Positions 9,589 to 18,435 are shown, counted from the first letter of the stretch. The stretch: DNA of 64,000 nt from an uncultured Flavobacteriales bacterium (GCA_905479915.1 CAJQOH010000012.1:1-64000); one strand, 5' to 3'. The notes: generated by a model from the letters alone, not told the origin. Numbers and translations: made by a program.

Positions 9589-10476
9589 TCACTTCTTACT
9601 TGCATCAAACAAAATAGCTTTTTCATCAGCTGACAAACTATCATAACCTGATTTAGAAATTTTATCCAGGATAGCATCTACCCTCTTTTGATTATCAACT
9701 TTCTGACTGTTATAATCTTTATTAGACTTTGTTTTCCCTTGTTTTTTATAAACTACCTTCATCTTTTTTCGGGACTTAAACATTGACATTAGATAATCTA
9801 AAAATCGACTAAATCCTAAAGTAAAATCTTTTCCTTTTTTTAATTGCTGAATGAAAAAAAATCCAAAAATAGCACCTCCAATATGAGCTATATGACCTCC
9901 AGAATTAACACCCTGAATACGGACAATATCAAGAACGAAAAAAGCCATAGCGATATACTTTAACTTTACATTTCCAAAAAAAATAAATCTTACAACAAAA
10001 TTTGGTACATAAACTGCTATTGAGATTAAAATTGCCATAACTGAGACTGATGCACCTATTGCTAATCCAGTAGAATTTTGGAATACAGGAAACATATTGT
10101 AAGCTAAAATATAAATTATAGCTCCAGAAAAACCTCCCAGTAAATAAACTGAAAGAAGTTTCTTTTGACTGAAAAACTGTAAAAATATTTTACTTCCAAA
10201 GTAAAGTATAAACATATTCATAAGCATATGAAAAAAATCCTGATGCAAAAACATATGAGTCAACAAAGTCCATGGTTTAAATACCAATTCAGAAATATCA
10301 GAAGGCAACGCCAACCAATTATAAAAAAAGTCTATTCCATTCTTAACATTAAACAGGTATAATAAACTACCGATAACATTAACCATTAAAAAAATAGCTA
10401 CATTAATAAATATCAGTTTAATCAGTATAGAGCCGCTCTTGTATTGGTTTTTTATGTCTTCTATAAATGGATTCAT
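9589..10476 (-). CDS. Rhomboid-family intramembrane serine protease with C-terminal DUF6576-like tail
   Basis: Rhomboids cleave membrane proteins inside the bilayer with a Ser-His dyad. This 295-residue protein has about six membrane segments, HMFLHQDFFHMLMNM in the early helices, the nucleophile region IGASVSVMA and the partner-histidine region GHIAHIGGAIFGF. The usual GxSG reads GASV here, so the residue after the serine is changed while the dyad remains. A soluble basic tail (from about residue 220) ends in ILDKISKSGYDSLSADEK, which I recognise as the DUF6576-like domain of Bacteroidota rhomboids. It is the last gene of the mutL-rhomboid-rhomboid unit, 5 bases after its paralogue. The substrate is unknown. 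Confidence 0.85.
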   Translation of the reverse strand: MNPFIEDIKNQYKSGSILIKLIFINVAIFLMVNVIGSLLYLFNVKNGIDFFYNWLALPSDISELVFKPWTLLTHMFLHQDFFHMLMNMFILYFGSKIFLQFFSQKKLLSVYLLGGFSGAIIYILAYNMFPVFQNSTGLAIGASVSVMAILISIAVYVPNFVVRFIFFGNVKLKYIAMAFFVLDIVRIQGVNSGGHIAHIGGAIFGFFFIQQLKKGKDFTLGFSRFLDYLMSMFKSRKKMKVVYKKQGKTKSNKDYNSQKVDNQKRVDAILDKISKSGYDSLSADEKAILFDASKK

Positions 10477-10481
10477 ATTTA

Positions 10482-11228
10482 TTAAAAATTAACTTGATTT
10501 CCTCTCCATATTTTAACAAAAAGAAAGCCCATTAACGCACCCCCCAAATGAGCAAAGTGACCAATATTATCTCCAGGAAAATTTCCAATACCGAAAAATA
10601 ATTCTGAAATAAGATACGCTCCAATTAAATATTTTGCTTTTACGGGAAATGGTAATAACAATAATCGTAGTTCCAGATTAGGAAATAGCATTCCAAATGC
10701 CAACATGACTCCAAATATTGCCCCTGAAGCCCCTATCATATTACCATTTAACAATAGCACAGCTTGTTTAAAAATTGAATTTTCCAGATAAACTCTAGGT
10801 CCTTTTCCACCAGTAATTAAATCATAACCATTACTTAAAGCAAAATTAATAGCGTCTGGAGTTAATTGATCAAATACAAGCATAACTCTTAAATGAGTAA
10901 TTATTAATGATAAACACGAAGCCCCTATACCACAACCTAAATAAAACAATATAAACTTTTTACCTCCCCATATTCTTTCTAATGCAACACCACAGATAAC
11001 CAACATGAGCATATTCATTACTAAATGCCAGATATCAGATGTACTATGCATAAACATAGACGTAATAAACTGATGTGGGTAAAAAATTTCGCTCTTATAA
11101 TAATGTAATCCAAAAAAGTCTATTAAATCAAAATTCAGGCTTATCATTGTAAAAGTACCTATGTAAAATATCACATTAATAATCAACAAATTTTTAATTA
11201 CTACAGGTATGTTTCTAAAATCAAACAT
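10482..11228 (-). CDS. Rhomboid-family intramembrane serine protease
   Basis: The 248 residues form the basic six-helix rhomboid core. The L1/TM2 region reads HQFITSMFMHSTSDIWHLVMNML, the nucleophile motif is the canonical IGASGAIFG, and the partner histidine lies in GHFAHLGGALMGF. An insertion of about 30 residues (near 110-145, containing DQLTPDAINFAL) separates early membrane segments. The ATG overlaps the mutL stop by one base (TAATG), so translation is probably coupled. Two adjacent rhomboids beside mutL appear to be a recurrent arrangement in Bacteroidota (recalled, not checked). This copy looks catalytically complete; its substrate cannot be predicted. Confidence 0.9.
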   Translation of the reverse strand: MFDFRNIPVVIKNLLIINVIFYIGTFTMISLNFDLIDFFGLHYYKSEIFYPHQFITSMFMHSTSDIWHLVMNMLMLVICGVALERIWGGKKFILFYLGCGIGASCLSLIITHLRVMLVFDQLTPDAINFALSNGYDLITGGKGPRVYLENSIFKQAVLLLNGNMIGASGAIFGVMLAFGMLFPNLELRLLLLPFPVKAKYLIGAYLISELFFGIGNFPGDNIGHFAHLGGALMGFLFVKIWRGNQVNF

Positions 11229-13102
11229 TAGTAATCAAATTGCTGGTTTAAATCCTCTAAGTTTAATGTTATTGTTGTAGGTTTCCCATTAGGTAAGCTA
11301 TATGGCATTTCACAAGAAAACAATTCATCCACTAAAACTTTCATTTCTTCATAAGAAAGCTTTTTACCCGATTTAATGCTAGCACTTCTTGCCATAGAAA
11401 TTGCCAAGTTCTCATGTCTTTTCAGTTTCAATTCACTCTCGTTCATCTTAAACTGCTCTAACAATCCCTCTATAATTTTCTTTACATTCTGCTCTTTAAG
11501 CTCAACAGGAACACCAGAAACAACAAAACTACTTTTTCCCATTTTTTCAAAATCAAACCCTAATTGTTTAATCTCAACTTGTAGTTCATTAATTAATTCT
11601 GCATCAGCAGTCGTAAAATCTATAGTTTCTGGAAATAACAATTGCTGTGTTACTCCTTGTCCATTAGCAAAATTCTGAATGTATGTTTCAAATAGTATTC
11701 GAGTATGCGCTCTTTCTTGATCTATAATTAAACTCCCAGATTTTAACTGAGCCAAAATAAACTTAGTGTGCAATTGAATTAAAGTCTGTTTATCAGCCTT
11801 TTCATATACTGGTGTTTCTTCTGCATTCCAATCTGGAGAAATAACCTGCTGGTTTTCCTCATTTTCAATTTGATGCTCTAAAATATCGTTGGTATCCTTT
11901 TCAAAATCACTATAAAGAGAGTCCCAATTTTCTTTCGATTTTTTATCTTTATTCCAATCAGAGCTAGTTCTTGAACCAGGTGAAACTGTTTTTGTTTCAA
12001 AAGGATTGTAATCTTTATTGACTTTAATTGTTGGAGCTTTGATAGAATCTGTACTCCTCATTAAAGGCACATTAAACGTAGATTCTTGTTCAAAATCTAG
12101 TGTAGGAGCTATATTATGTTTTCCTAAAGCTTGCTTAACAGCAGTTCTAATTATCGCATAAATAGAACGCTCATCCTCAAACTTAATTTCTGTTTTGGTT
12201 GGATGAATGTTAATATCAATTTTTACAGGATCAATTTTTAATTTCAAGAAATAAGAAGGGTGCTGATCTTTACTTAATAATTGATCAAAAGCATTATTTA
12301 CTGCATGATTTAAATAAGAATTCTTAATGAATCGATCATTTACAAAAAAGTACTGTTCTCCTCTAGTTTTCTTAGCAAATTCAGGTTTCCCAACAAAACC
12401 ATCTATACTTACGATATCTGTATTTTCTTCAACCGGAACCAATTTTTGATTGGTTTTTTCTCCAAAAATTCCAATAATACGTTGTCTGAAACTTCCCTTG
12501 TTTAAGTTAAAAACTTCGTTGCCATTATTGTACATACTAAAAGAAATATCAGCATGAACCATTGCTACTCTCTGGAATTCTTCAATAATGTGTTTTATCT
12601 CTACAGGGTTTGATTTTAAAAAATTTCTACGTGCTGGAACGTTAAAAAACAAATTCTTTATAGAAAATGAAGTTCCTTTTGCACAGCTACATAATTCCTG
12701 TTCCTTTACTTGACTTCCTTCAATTATAATTTGAGTTCCTAAATCATTTCCCTCTACCCTTGTTTTTAATTCTACTTGAGCAATTGCAGCAATAGAAGCT
12801 AATGCCTCTCCTCTAAACCCCTTGGTATCCAAATTAAAAAGATCTTCTGCACTTTTAATTTTAGACGTAGCGTGTCTTTCAAAACTCAAACGAGCATCAG
12901 TTTCAGACATCCCAAAACCATTATCAACAACCTGAATTAACGCTTTCCCTGCGTCTTTTATAATCAAAGAAATAGTATCTGCTCCTGCATCAATAGCATT
13001 TTCTAACAATTCTTTAACTGCTGAAGCGGGGCGTTGAATAACCTCTCCTGCTGCAATTTGATTGGCAACAGCATCGGGTAATAATTTTATAATATCAGAC
13101 AT
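11228..13102 (-). CDS. mutL: DNA mismatch repair protein MutL
   Basis: MutL links MutS mismatch recognition to strand removal. This 624-residue protein has a complete N-terminal GHKL ATPase: ANQIAAGEVIQRPASAVKEL, ELLENAIDAGAD, DNGFGM and FRGEALASI. A low-complexity linker (about 340-430) leads to the C-terminal dimerisation domain. The latent-endonuclease motif DQHA(x)2E(x)4E is degenerate here, reading DQERAHTRILFE (about 461-472). The Cys-containing motifs near the C-terminus are also altered: MARSASIKSG where a Cys is expected, and LPNGKP in place of CPHGRP. It is the first gene of a three-gene unit with the two rhomboids. A -7-like TAACTTTG lies about 25 bases upstream of the start. Confidence 0.95.
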   Translation of the reverse strand: MSDIIKLLPDAVANQIAAGEVIQRPASAVKELLENAIDAGADTISLIIKDAGKALIQVVDNGFGMSETDARLSFERHATSKIKSAEDLFNLDTKGFRGEALASIAAIAQVELKTRVEGNDLGTQIIIEGSQVKEQELCSCAKGTSFSIKNLFFNVPARRNFLKSNPVEIKHIIEEFQRVAMVHADISFSMYNNGNEVFNLNKGSFRQRIIGIFGEKTNQKLVPVEENTDIVSIDGFVGKPEFAKKTRGEQYFFVNDRFIKNSYLNHAVNNAFDQLLSKDQHPSYFLKLKIDPVKIDINIHPTKTEIKFEDERSIYAIIRTAVKQALGKHNIAPTLDFEQESTFNVPLMRSTDSIKAPTIKVNKDYNPFETKTVSPGSRTSSDWNKDKKSKENWDSLYSDFEKDTNDILEHQIENEENQQVISPDWNAEETPVYEKADKQTLIQLHTKFILAQLKSGSLIIDQERAHTRILFETYIQNFANGQGVTQQLLFPETIDFTTADAELINELQVEIKQLGFDFEKMGKSSFVVSGVPVELKEQNVKKIIEGLLEQFKMNESELKLKRHENLAISMARSASIKSGKKLSYEEMKVLVDELFSCEMPYSLPNGKPTTITLNLEDLNQQFDY

Positions 13103-13125
13103 TAATTCATTTAAATTTCTACTAT

Positions 13126-13133
13126 CAAAGTTA
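13126..13133 (-). promoter_or_regulatory. Putative Bacteroidetes -7 box of the mutL operon
   Basis: On the minus strand the bases read TAACTTTG, a perfect match to the Bacteroidetes -7 consensus TAnnTTTG, 23 bases before the mutL ATG. No clear TTG stands 19-20 bp further upstream, so only half of the promoter is supported. Confidence 0.42.
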
Positions 13134-13282
13134 CTAAGAAGAATAATCTAATCTCTAATATCCCAGTTAAATTATAATTGTTTTTTAAACTTTTTAACAG
13201 CTTTTAACACCTCATGAAATAAATGATACTATTTGTCTGTTAAACGGCACAATTGTAATGAACTATTAAATAATTTAGAAGC

Positions 13283-14281
13283 ATGTTTAAGCGCTTTCTT
13301 TTCATACTGGCAATCTTATGTGCTAAGACTAGTTATAATCAAAAAATAGCAGGGGTGCATTTAGAATCTTCTAAAGAAAAAAACAATACTGATTATGTCA
13401 ATTCTGTAAAACGAATCTCTACCAATTGGGTAGCCATCGTTCCTTTTTTATTTATGGAAAGTTCGTCCCCTAACATCTCATATAACAACGGTAAAAACTG
13501 GTGGGGAAGCACGCCAGTCGGAATAAAAACTACTGTTAAACATGCAAAAAAAAATAAGCTAAAAACATTTCTTAAACCGCACTTTTGGGTTGAGAATGTA
13601 GGTTGGGCTGGCGAATTAAGTTTTTCAAAAAAGGATTGGTCTACCTGGGAAAAAAATTACACTACACTCATTTTAGATTTTGCTAAATTGGCTCATTCTC
13701 TAGATATTGATATGCTTTGTATTGGAGTTGAATTAAAATCATCAATAAATGAAAGACCAGAATTTTGGAAGCAATTAATTCCAAAAATTAAAAAAATATA
13801 TTCTGGAAAAATAACTTATGCTGCTAACTGGGATAACTATACTCAAATTCCTTTCTGGGATCAATTAGATTATATTGGTATAGACGCTTATTTTCCTCTT
13901 TCTCAACAACAATCACCTAGCAAAAAGATATTGTTACAGAAATGGTCTAACTACTCAAAAAAATTAGCTCGTTTTTCCATTAAAAATGATAAACCCATTC
14001 TTTTTACAGAAATGGGATACCGAAGTACCAATCAATGTGCAGGCAATCAATGGGAAATAGAAAACAGAAGTGATACAGCCCAAGTAAATTTTAGCGCTCA
14101 AGTAAATGCTTACAATGCTTTATTTGAAACCTTTTGGCTACAAAAATGGTTTGCCGGTGGATTTATTTGGGAATGGCATACTTCAGATAATACAGCTGGA
14201 GGAGAACACAATTCTAATTATACACCTCAACATAAACCCTCAGAAAAAATTATAAAACAATGGTACAATATTGCTCATTAA
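13283..14281 (+). CDS. GH113-like glycosidase (putative endo-beta-mannanase), secreted
   Basis: The 332 residues begin with an N-terminal hydrophobic signal (MFKRFLFILAILC). The (beta/alpha)8 barrel is of the GH113 kind, a family of beta-mannanases. Diagnostic segments are NWVAIVPFLF, the conserved NWWG, KTFLKPHFWV, the acid/base glutamate in CIGVELKS (E150), TYAANWDNY, YIGIDAYFP, and the nucleophile glutamate in FTEMGYRS (E243), ending with GGFIWEWH. Both catalytic glutamates are present. The gene overlaps the following paralogue by 22 bases. Hydrolysis of a mannose-containing polysaccharide is inferred from the family; the actual substrate is not shown by the sequence. Confidence 0.78.
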   Translation: MFKRFLFILAILCAKTSYNQKIAGVHLESSKEKNNTDYVNSVKRISTNWVAIVPFLFMESSSPNISYNNGKNWWGSTPVGIKTTVKHAKKNKLKTFLKPHFWVENVGWAGELSFSKKDWSTWEKNYTTLILDFAKLAHSLDIDMLCIGVELKSSINERPEFWKQLIPKIKKIYSGKITYAANWDNYTQIPFWDQLDYIGIDAYFPLSQQQSPSKKILLQKWSNYSKKLARFSIKNDKPILFTEMGYRSTNQCAGNQWEIENRSDTAQVNFSAQVNAYNALFETFWLQKWFAGGFIWEWHTSDNTAGGEHNSNYTPQHKPSEKIIKQWYNIAH

Positions 14282-15288
14282 TACTCCTCCTTTTTCTTTT
14301 CTCTTGTTCAAAAAAAGAATCTTGTACAAGCATGGAGGAAACTATAGAAGTCAGCAGCACTGCTGAATTTAAAGGAGTAAACTATGAATCTCCTTCTAGT
14401 CCGGTTGGACAAGAAACATTTCATTCTGTTGTAGATATTAATGCGAATGCGGTATCAATTATTCCATTCGGTTTTATCTCCAATGCTGGATCAACCGTTT
14501 CTTATAACTCTACTAACCAATGGTGGGGAGAAAAAGATGAAGGAGTCATTCTCCTAACAAAATACGCACAATCTCAAAACCTTAAAGTAATGATTAAACC
14601 TCAGGTTTGGATTTGGGGTGGTGATTATACTGGAGATTATGAACCAAATTCTGAAGCAGAATGGATTAATTTAGAAAATAGCTATTACAATTACATTCTT
14701 CATTATGCAGATATTGCTGATTCTTTAAATTGTGAATTATTTTGTATCGGTACAGAATGGAAAAAATTTCATCAAATGAGACCTACATTTTGGTCAGATT
14801 TAATAGACTCAACTAGGTCTCACTTTTCAGGAGAACTAACTTATGCCGGAAATTGGGATTCTTACAATACTTTCATTCATTGGAGCAAACTAGATTATAT
14901 TGGTATTGATGCTTATTTTCCCGTTTCAAATTCAATTACACCTACAATAGAAGAATGTAAAGCGGGATGGGGAAATACACTTATCGCAATAAACAACCAT
15001 AGAATTAAATTTAACAAACCCGTACTTTTTACCGAATACGGTTACCGAAGCATTGATAAATGTGGAAAAGAACCTTGGAGTACAAGTAATATAGGGAACG
15101 TTAATTTAGCCGCTCAAAACAATGCTTATCAGGCGCAATTTGAACTATTCTGGAATAAACCATGGTTTAAAGGAGGCTTTTTATGGAAATGGAAAGCAAA
15201 TCATACAGCTGTAGGAGGTTCATCAAACAAACAGTTTACCCCGCAAAACAAACCTGTTGAAGAAACAATAAAAAATGCTTATCAATAA
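14260..15288 (+). CDS. GH113-like glycosidase, lipoprotein paralogue
   Basis: This 342-residue paralogue of the preceding gene starts inside its 3' end. The start is supported by a lipoprotein signal (LLLFLFSC, Cys16), so it is probably membrane-anchored while its neighbour looks secreted. Conserved GH113-type segments are NAVSIIPFGF, QWWGEKDEG, MIKPQVWIWGG, the acid/base glutamate in CIGTEWKKF (E166), TYAGNWDSY, YIGIDAYFP and the nucleophile glutamate in FTEYGYRS (E259). The two proteins align along most of their length but differ in loops, for example WIWGGDYTGDYEPNSEAEW here. The overlap suggests coupled expression after a tandem duplication. It converges with the lipoprotein gene, with 3 bases between the stop codons. 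Confidence 0.78.
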   Translation: MVQYCSLILLLFLFSCSKKESCTSMEETIEVSSTAEFKGVNYESPSSPVGQETFHSVVDINANAVSIIPFGFISNAGSTVSYNSTNQWWGEKDEGVILLTKYAQSQNLKVMIKPQVWIWGGDYTGDYEPNSEAEWINLENSYYNYILHYADIADSLNCELFCIGTEWKKFHQMRPTFWSDLIDSTRSHFSGELTYAGNWDSYNTFIHWSKLDYIGIDAYFPVSNSITPTIEECKAGWGNTLIAINNHRIKFNKPVLFTEYGYRSIDKCGKEPWSTSNIGNVNLAAQNNAYQAQFELFWNKPWFKGGFLWKWKANHTAVGGSSNKQFTPQNKPVEETIKNAYQ

Positions 15289-15291
15289 AAT

Positions 15292-16047
15292 TCAATTCGT
15301 TTGAAAAGGAACTGTTGCCATTATGTTTACCCAATTATCCTCACTCACTCCCATTAAAGTGAATTTATAATTCATATTCATACCAAGAGCAGGCGCGGGT
15401 TGTACATCGCGTATATTTAAAACAACATTAGACAAATCATAAAATCTAAAGTTTTTATCATAGGTATATGTTCCTGAAATCAAATTATTAAATGAGTCAG
15501 AAATTACTTGAAAGTAGATGACGTTTTCTTTAATTGCTCCATCAGACCACTCGAAATAAGGGTGAATACTATCTTGTATAATATGAACATTTTGAGGAAG
15601 ATTTTCTGTTGGTTTAGTATTCGTTTTCAAACGAATTGCAGTACATACATGCAGTTTTCCTGAAGTAATATAAGTTACTATACCCATTCGTTCACCTTTA
15701 AACGAAGTATTCTTGAAACGTGACAAATAGCCATTAAAAACTGGCTCCAAAGGAAGTGTTTTAAGTCTATAATTCTTGTAATTTGCTGAATCTTTAATCG
15801 CACTCGTTTCAAAATATTTAAAACTGTGTGCTCCGGCTACAGGGTAAAAAAATACAGATGTAGGATATGTCTCATCTCCCATGAAACCTTCTGGCATTCC
15901 TGCTGCACAAGCAATCAACTCATTTGATAGCATTAAATCTGAATTGTCTTGAATATAATCTGATAAAGAAATCTCTACTGGCTCTTTCCCGCAAGAACTC
16001 AATATAAGAAGTACTACTATTAAAAGAGTATACCTACTGTTTTTCAT
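15292..16047 (-). CDS. Putative lipoprotein of unknown function
   Basis: This 251-residue protein has a lipoprotein signal ending in LILSSCGKE, so it is probably lipidated at the Cys. I do not recognise the rest, which is predicted beta-rich with motifs such as FFYPVAGAHSFKYFETSAIKD and PYFEWSDGAIKENVIYFQVI. It is the second gene of a minus-strand pair: its start overlaps the end of the DUF547/barrel gene by one base, so the two are probably cotranscribed and may share a role in the outer membrane. No catalytic motif was seen. Confidence 0.65.
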   Translation of the reverse strand: MKNSRYTLLIVVLLILSSCGKEPVEISLSDYIQDNSDLMLSNELIACAAGMPEGFMGDETYPTSVFFYPVAGAHSFKYFETSAIKDSANYKNYRLKTLPLEPVFNGYLSRFKNTSFKGERMGIVTYITSGKLHVCTAIRLKTNTKPTENLPQNVHIIQDSIHPYFEWSDGAIKENVIYFQVISDSFNNLISGTYTYDKNFRFYDLSNVVLNIRDVQPAPALGMNMNYKFTLMGVSEDNWVNIMATVPFQTN

Positions 16048-17651
16048 TAATTTAAAAACTTTATTCCTAAGTTAAACGACTCACCTAAACCAGCATTAGT
16101 CGCATTAACAAAATTAGTATAAAGAAACTCTAATTGTATTTTTTTAGACAATTGATATTTTAAACCACCTCCAACTGCAGTATAATTTGAGGAGATTACC
16201 CAGTCTGTTGTTTCAGCAGGGTTGGTATTGGATGTAAACCTTGGAACATACTGAGCCATTGCATAAATCGTTAGTTTTTTAGCCGGAAAATAACTTAAAA
16301 ATATACTTGTTGGCATATCTAAAAACGATATCTGATCTGGATTAGATGCGAACCTAAACAATAGATCTACCTCAGTAAATAGTTGAAATTTCGTACCAAA
16401 ACTCTTCGTATAAAAAAATTGATTCCACCATACATACCTATCCCACTCTGCCCAATATAAATTATTAGCCCCTGATGGATCAGAAAAACCTTCTGGATGT
16501 TCTATAGTTGGAAATAAAAAAGTACTCTGTAGAGAGAAATTATCGTTTCCTTTAAATGGAGCTATTTTTATTCGAAGACCTATACTGGTAACACCAAATC
16601 TAGACGAATCAGTATTACTGAAATTTAAAGGCTCAGTTAACGAACTGTATGTTGAATCAGAACTTCGAGCATTAGACTTTATATTAACATCTAATCCTAA
16701 ATTAATTCTAGCATTTTTGCTTGTTCCTAAAGTAAACTGTAACAAGGTAGAATAAAATGTTTCTCTAAATCCGCTATAGTCTGTCCCCAACCAATTTGAT
16801 TTATCTTGGGTATAAACACTATTAAAGAGGGTTACATCAATTTTCCCTTTCCTCAATAAAGTTCCTGGATTATAAGTCTGAGCATTCGTTATTTGATTCT
16901 CATCTATAGCATTATTACTTGTAGCTACCTGATCCGATTGCTTGTTTAAAGTCCAATTGTATTTAGAATAACTTAATTTATAATCTGTTGGAATTTTTGT
17001 TTTTCTATACTTATTTAAATAATCAATTTCAGTTTGGTTTTTAGAAGTAAAATCTTCTTTATACCATTTCATAATCTCTGAAACCTCCACTGTTTTATTG
17101 GTATTGTCAACTTGAATAAAACCGGTATTTACAGAAGCTAAAGCTTGCTTTTCCATCATTTCATCTAGCCTTTCAGGAAAATATGCTTCGTTAATTATTG
17201 GGGGGCACCCTATGGCACCACAAACTAAAACAAAATGGAATCGTGGATCATCATAAACTGCTCTCAATATTTTGTTTTCTATGTCGTTTAATGTCTTTTT
17301 TTCTCCAGCAATTTGATGCTTAACTCCATCAAAAAAACCTGTTACATCCATAGGGGAATTAATAGGATAGGCTGTTACAATAGAGTTAATAACCAGCAGA
17401 TTATAAGCATTTATATAAAACGCTTTCTTTTCTTGATTTGAATATTTTGATACATCAGCGCTTGAAATATCATCAATTAAGTCTTTTAAATTATTTTCAT
17501 TTTGAAGGCCTGGGTAATCTACCTTTCCTTCTACTACATACTTTTTTAATAAATCATTTGTTTGATTAAAAAATGGATCGTTAGACTGACCATAAGTATT
17601 TAAACCCGCAATTAGAACTAGACATCCTACTAAAAAACTTTTTACTCCCAT
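16047..17651 (-). CDS. DUF547 domain fused to an outer-membrane-barrel-like domain
   Basis: A signal peptide (MGVKSFLVGCLVLIAGLNTYGQ) starts this 534-residue protein. Residues about 35-215 match DUF547: KVDYPGLQ, KKAFYINAYNLLVIN, a KKTLNDIENKIL segment, the signature DPRFHFVLVCGAIGCPPI, and EIMKWYKEDF. From about 255 to the end it alternates short beta strands, ending in FNLGIKFLN with an aromatic-rich tail, as in outer-membrane barrels or transport-like proteins of Bacteroidota. DUF547 has a papain-like or transglutaminase-like fold in some reports, but its activity is not settled. The fusion is unusual, since DUF547 proteins are normally about 240-280 residues long. It is coupled to the downstream lipoprotein gene. 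Confidence 0.7.
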   Translation of the reverse strand: MGVKSFLVGCLVLIAGLNTYGQSNDPFFNQTNDLLKKYVVEGKVDYPGLQNENNLKDLIDDISSADVSKYSNQEKKAFYINAYNLLVINSIVTAYPINSPMDVTGFFDGVKHQIAGEKKTLNDIENKILRAVYDDPRFHFVLVCGAIGCPPIINEAYFPERLDEMMEKQALASVNTGFIQVDNTNKTVEVSEIMKWYKEDFTSKNQTEIDYLNKYRKTKIPTDYKLSYSKYNWTLNKQSDQVATSNNAIDENQITNAQTYNPGTLLRKGKIDVTLFNSVYTQDKSNWLGTDYSGFRETFYSTLLQFTLGTSKNARINLGLDVNIKSNARSSDSTYSSLTEPLNFSNTDSSRFGVTSIGLRIKIAPFKGNDNFSLQSTFLFPTIEHPEGFSDPSGANNLYWAEWDRYVWWNQFFYTKSFGTKFQLFTEVDLLFRFASNPDQISFLDMPTSIFLSYFPAKKLTIYAMAQYVPRFTSNTNPAETTDWVISSNYTAVGGGLKYQLSKKIQLEFLYTNFVNATNAGLGESFNLGIKFLN

Positions 17652-17711
17652 AATCGTAATATTTTAGAACAAAAAAACACATGATTAATTTATTCAGATG
17701 TCTGCTTCTAG

Positions 17712-17766
17712 ACAATACAAATAGTTTAATTCTATTTTATTTGTAATAGGATGACAATATTGTCCT
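17712..17766. promoter_or_regulatory. Dyad symmetries in a divergent intergenic region, possible operator
   Basis: Between the divergent DUF547-fusion and MORN genes lie a perfect 12-bp palindrome GACAATATTGTC (17755-17766), a second copy of its left half, GACAATA (about 17714-17720), and an inverted pair TACAAAT / ATTTGTA between them. The spacing would suit a dimeric regulator. No binding protein is implied by the sequence itself. Confidence 0.35.
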
Positions 17767-17786
17767 CGTTTTGAATACCAATAAGC

Positions 17787-18413
17787 ATGAGAATTTTTAT
17801 ACTTCTATATCTTTTCTTTTTCAGTCTGTTTCTATCTGCAGAAGATAAGGTATATGTCAAAAACTACTATAAAAACAAAGTACTCAAAGAGGAAGGTTGG
17901 GTAACTGAAAACAATATTAAAAATGGATATTGGATCCATTATGATACCAAAGGAAAAAAATCTTCTGAAGGAGATTATTTAAACAATAAGAAAAACGGTT
18001 ATTGGAAATTATATAAAAACAACAAGCTTAAAGAAGAAGGAAAATATGTAAATGGTAAAAAAGCTGAATGGTGGAAAGAATACCATAACAATGGTACTTT
18101 AAAGTGTGTTGGAAAATACATGGAAGGAAAAATGGAAGAGCATTGGGCATGTTATCACACCAATAATAAATTAAAAAATAGAGGCTACTTTTCTAAAGGA
18201 AAAAAGTATGACTGGTGGGAAGAGTATGACATTACAGGAAAAAAGATTAAAGAAGGAAGTTATGCTTCAAGTAAAAAAGACGGTTATTGGAAGTTTTACA
18301 AAAAAAACACCTTAGTTATAGAGGGTATGTTTAGAGATGAAATTAAAGTTGGAACATGGAAAATATATGATTCCAACGGAAAAGTTTCACAAATAATTGA
18401 GTTCGAAGATTAG
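17787..18413 (+). CDS. Secreted MORN-type repeat protein (YwqK-like)
   Basis: After an N-terminal signal (MRIFILLYLFFFSLFLSAE) the 208-residue protein consists of about seven or eight MORN-type repeats of 22-24 residues built around G.W..Y...G.....G.Y..GKK. Examples are NGYWIHYDTKGKKSSEG, NGYWKLYKNNKLKEEG, EWWKEYHNNGTLKCVG and DGYWKFYKKNTLVIEG. Proteins of this kind are often annotated as YwqK-family antitoxins, but the secretion signal and the absence of a toxin neighbour argue against an antitoxin role here. It is divergent from the DUF547 fusion and converges with a T9SS cargo gene. A scaffold or surface-binding role is a guess only. Confidence 0.78.
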   Translation: MRIFILLYLFFFSLFLSAEDKVYVKNYYKNKVLKEEGWVTENNIKNGYWIHYDTKGKKSSEGDYLNNKKNGYWKLYKNNKLKEEGKYVNGKKAEWWKEYHNNGTLKCVGKYMEGKMEEHWACYHTNNKLKNRGYFSKGKKYDWWEEYDITGKKIKEGSYASSKKDGYWKFYKKNTLVIEGMFRDEIKVGTWKIYDSNGKVSQIIEFED

Positions 18414-18435
18414 TTAATTACGTTAAAACGGATAT

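Noticed and set aside
17787-18413. Antitoxin of the YwqK type
   Set aside because: The MORN-like repeats fit that annotation, but the protein has an export signal and no toxin gene is adjacent.
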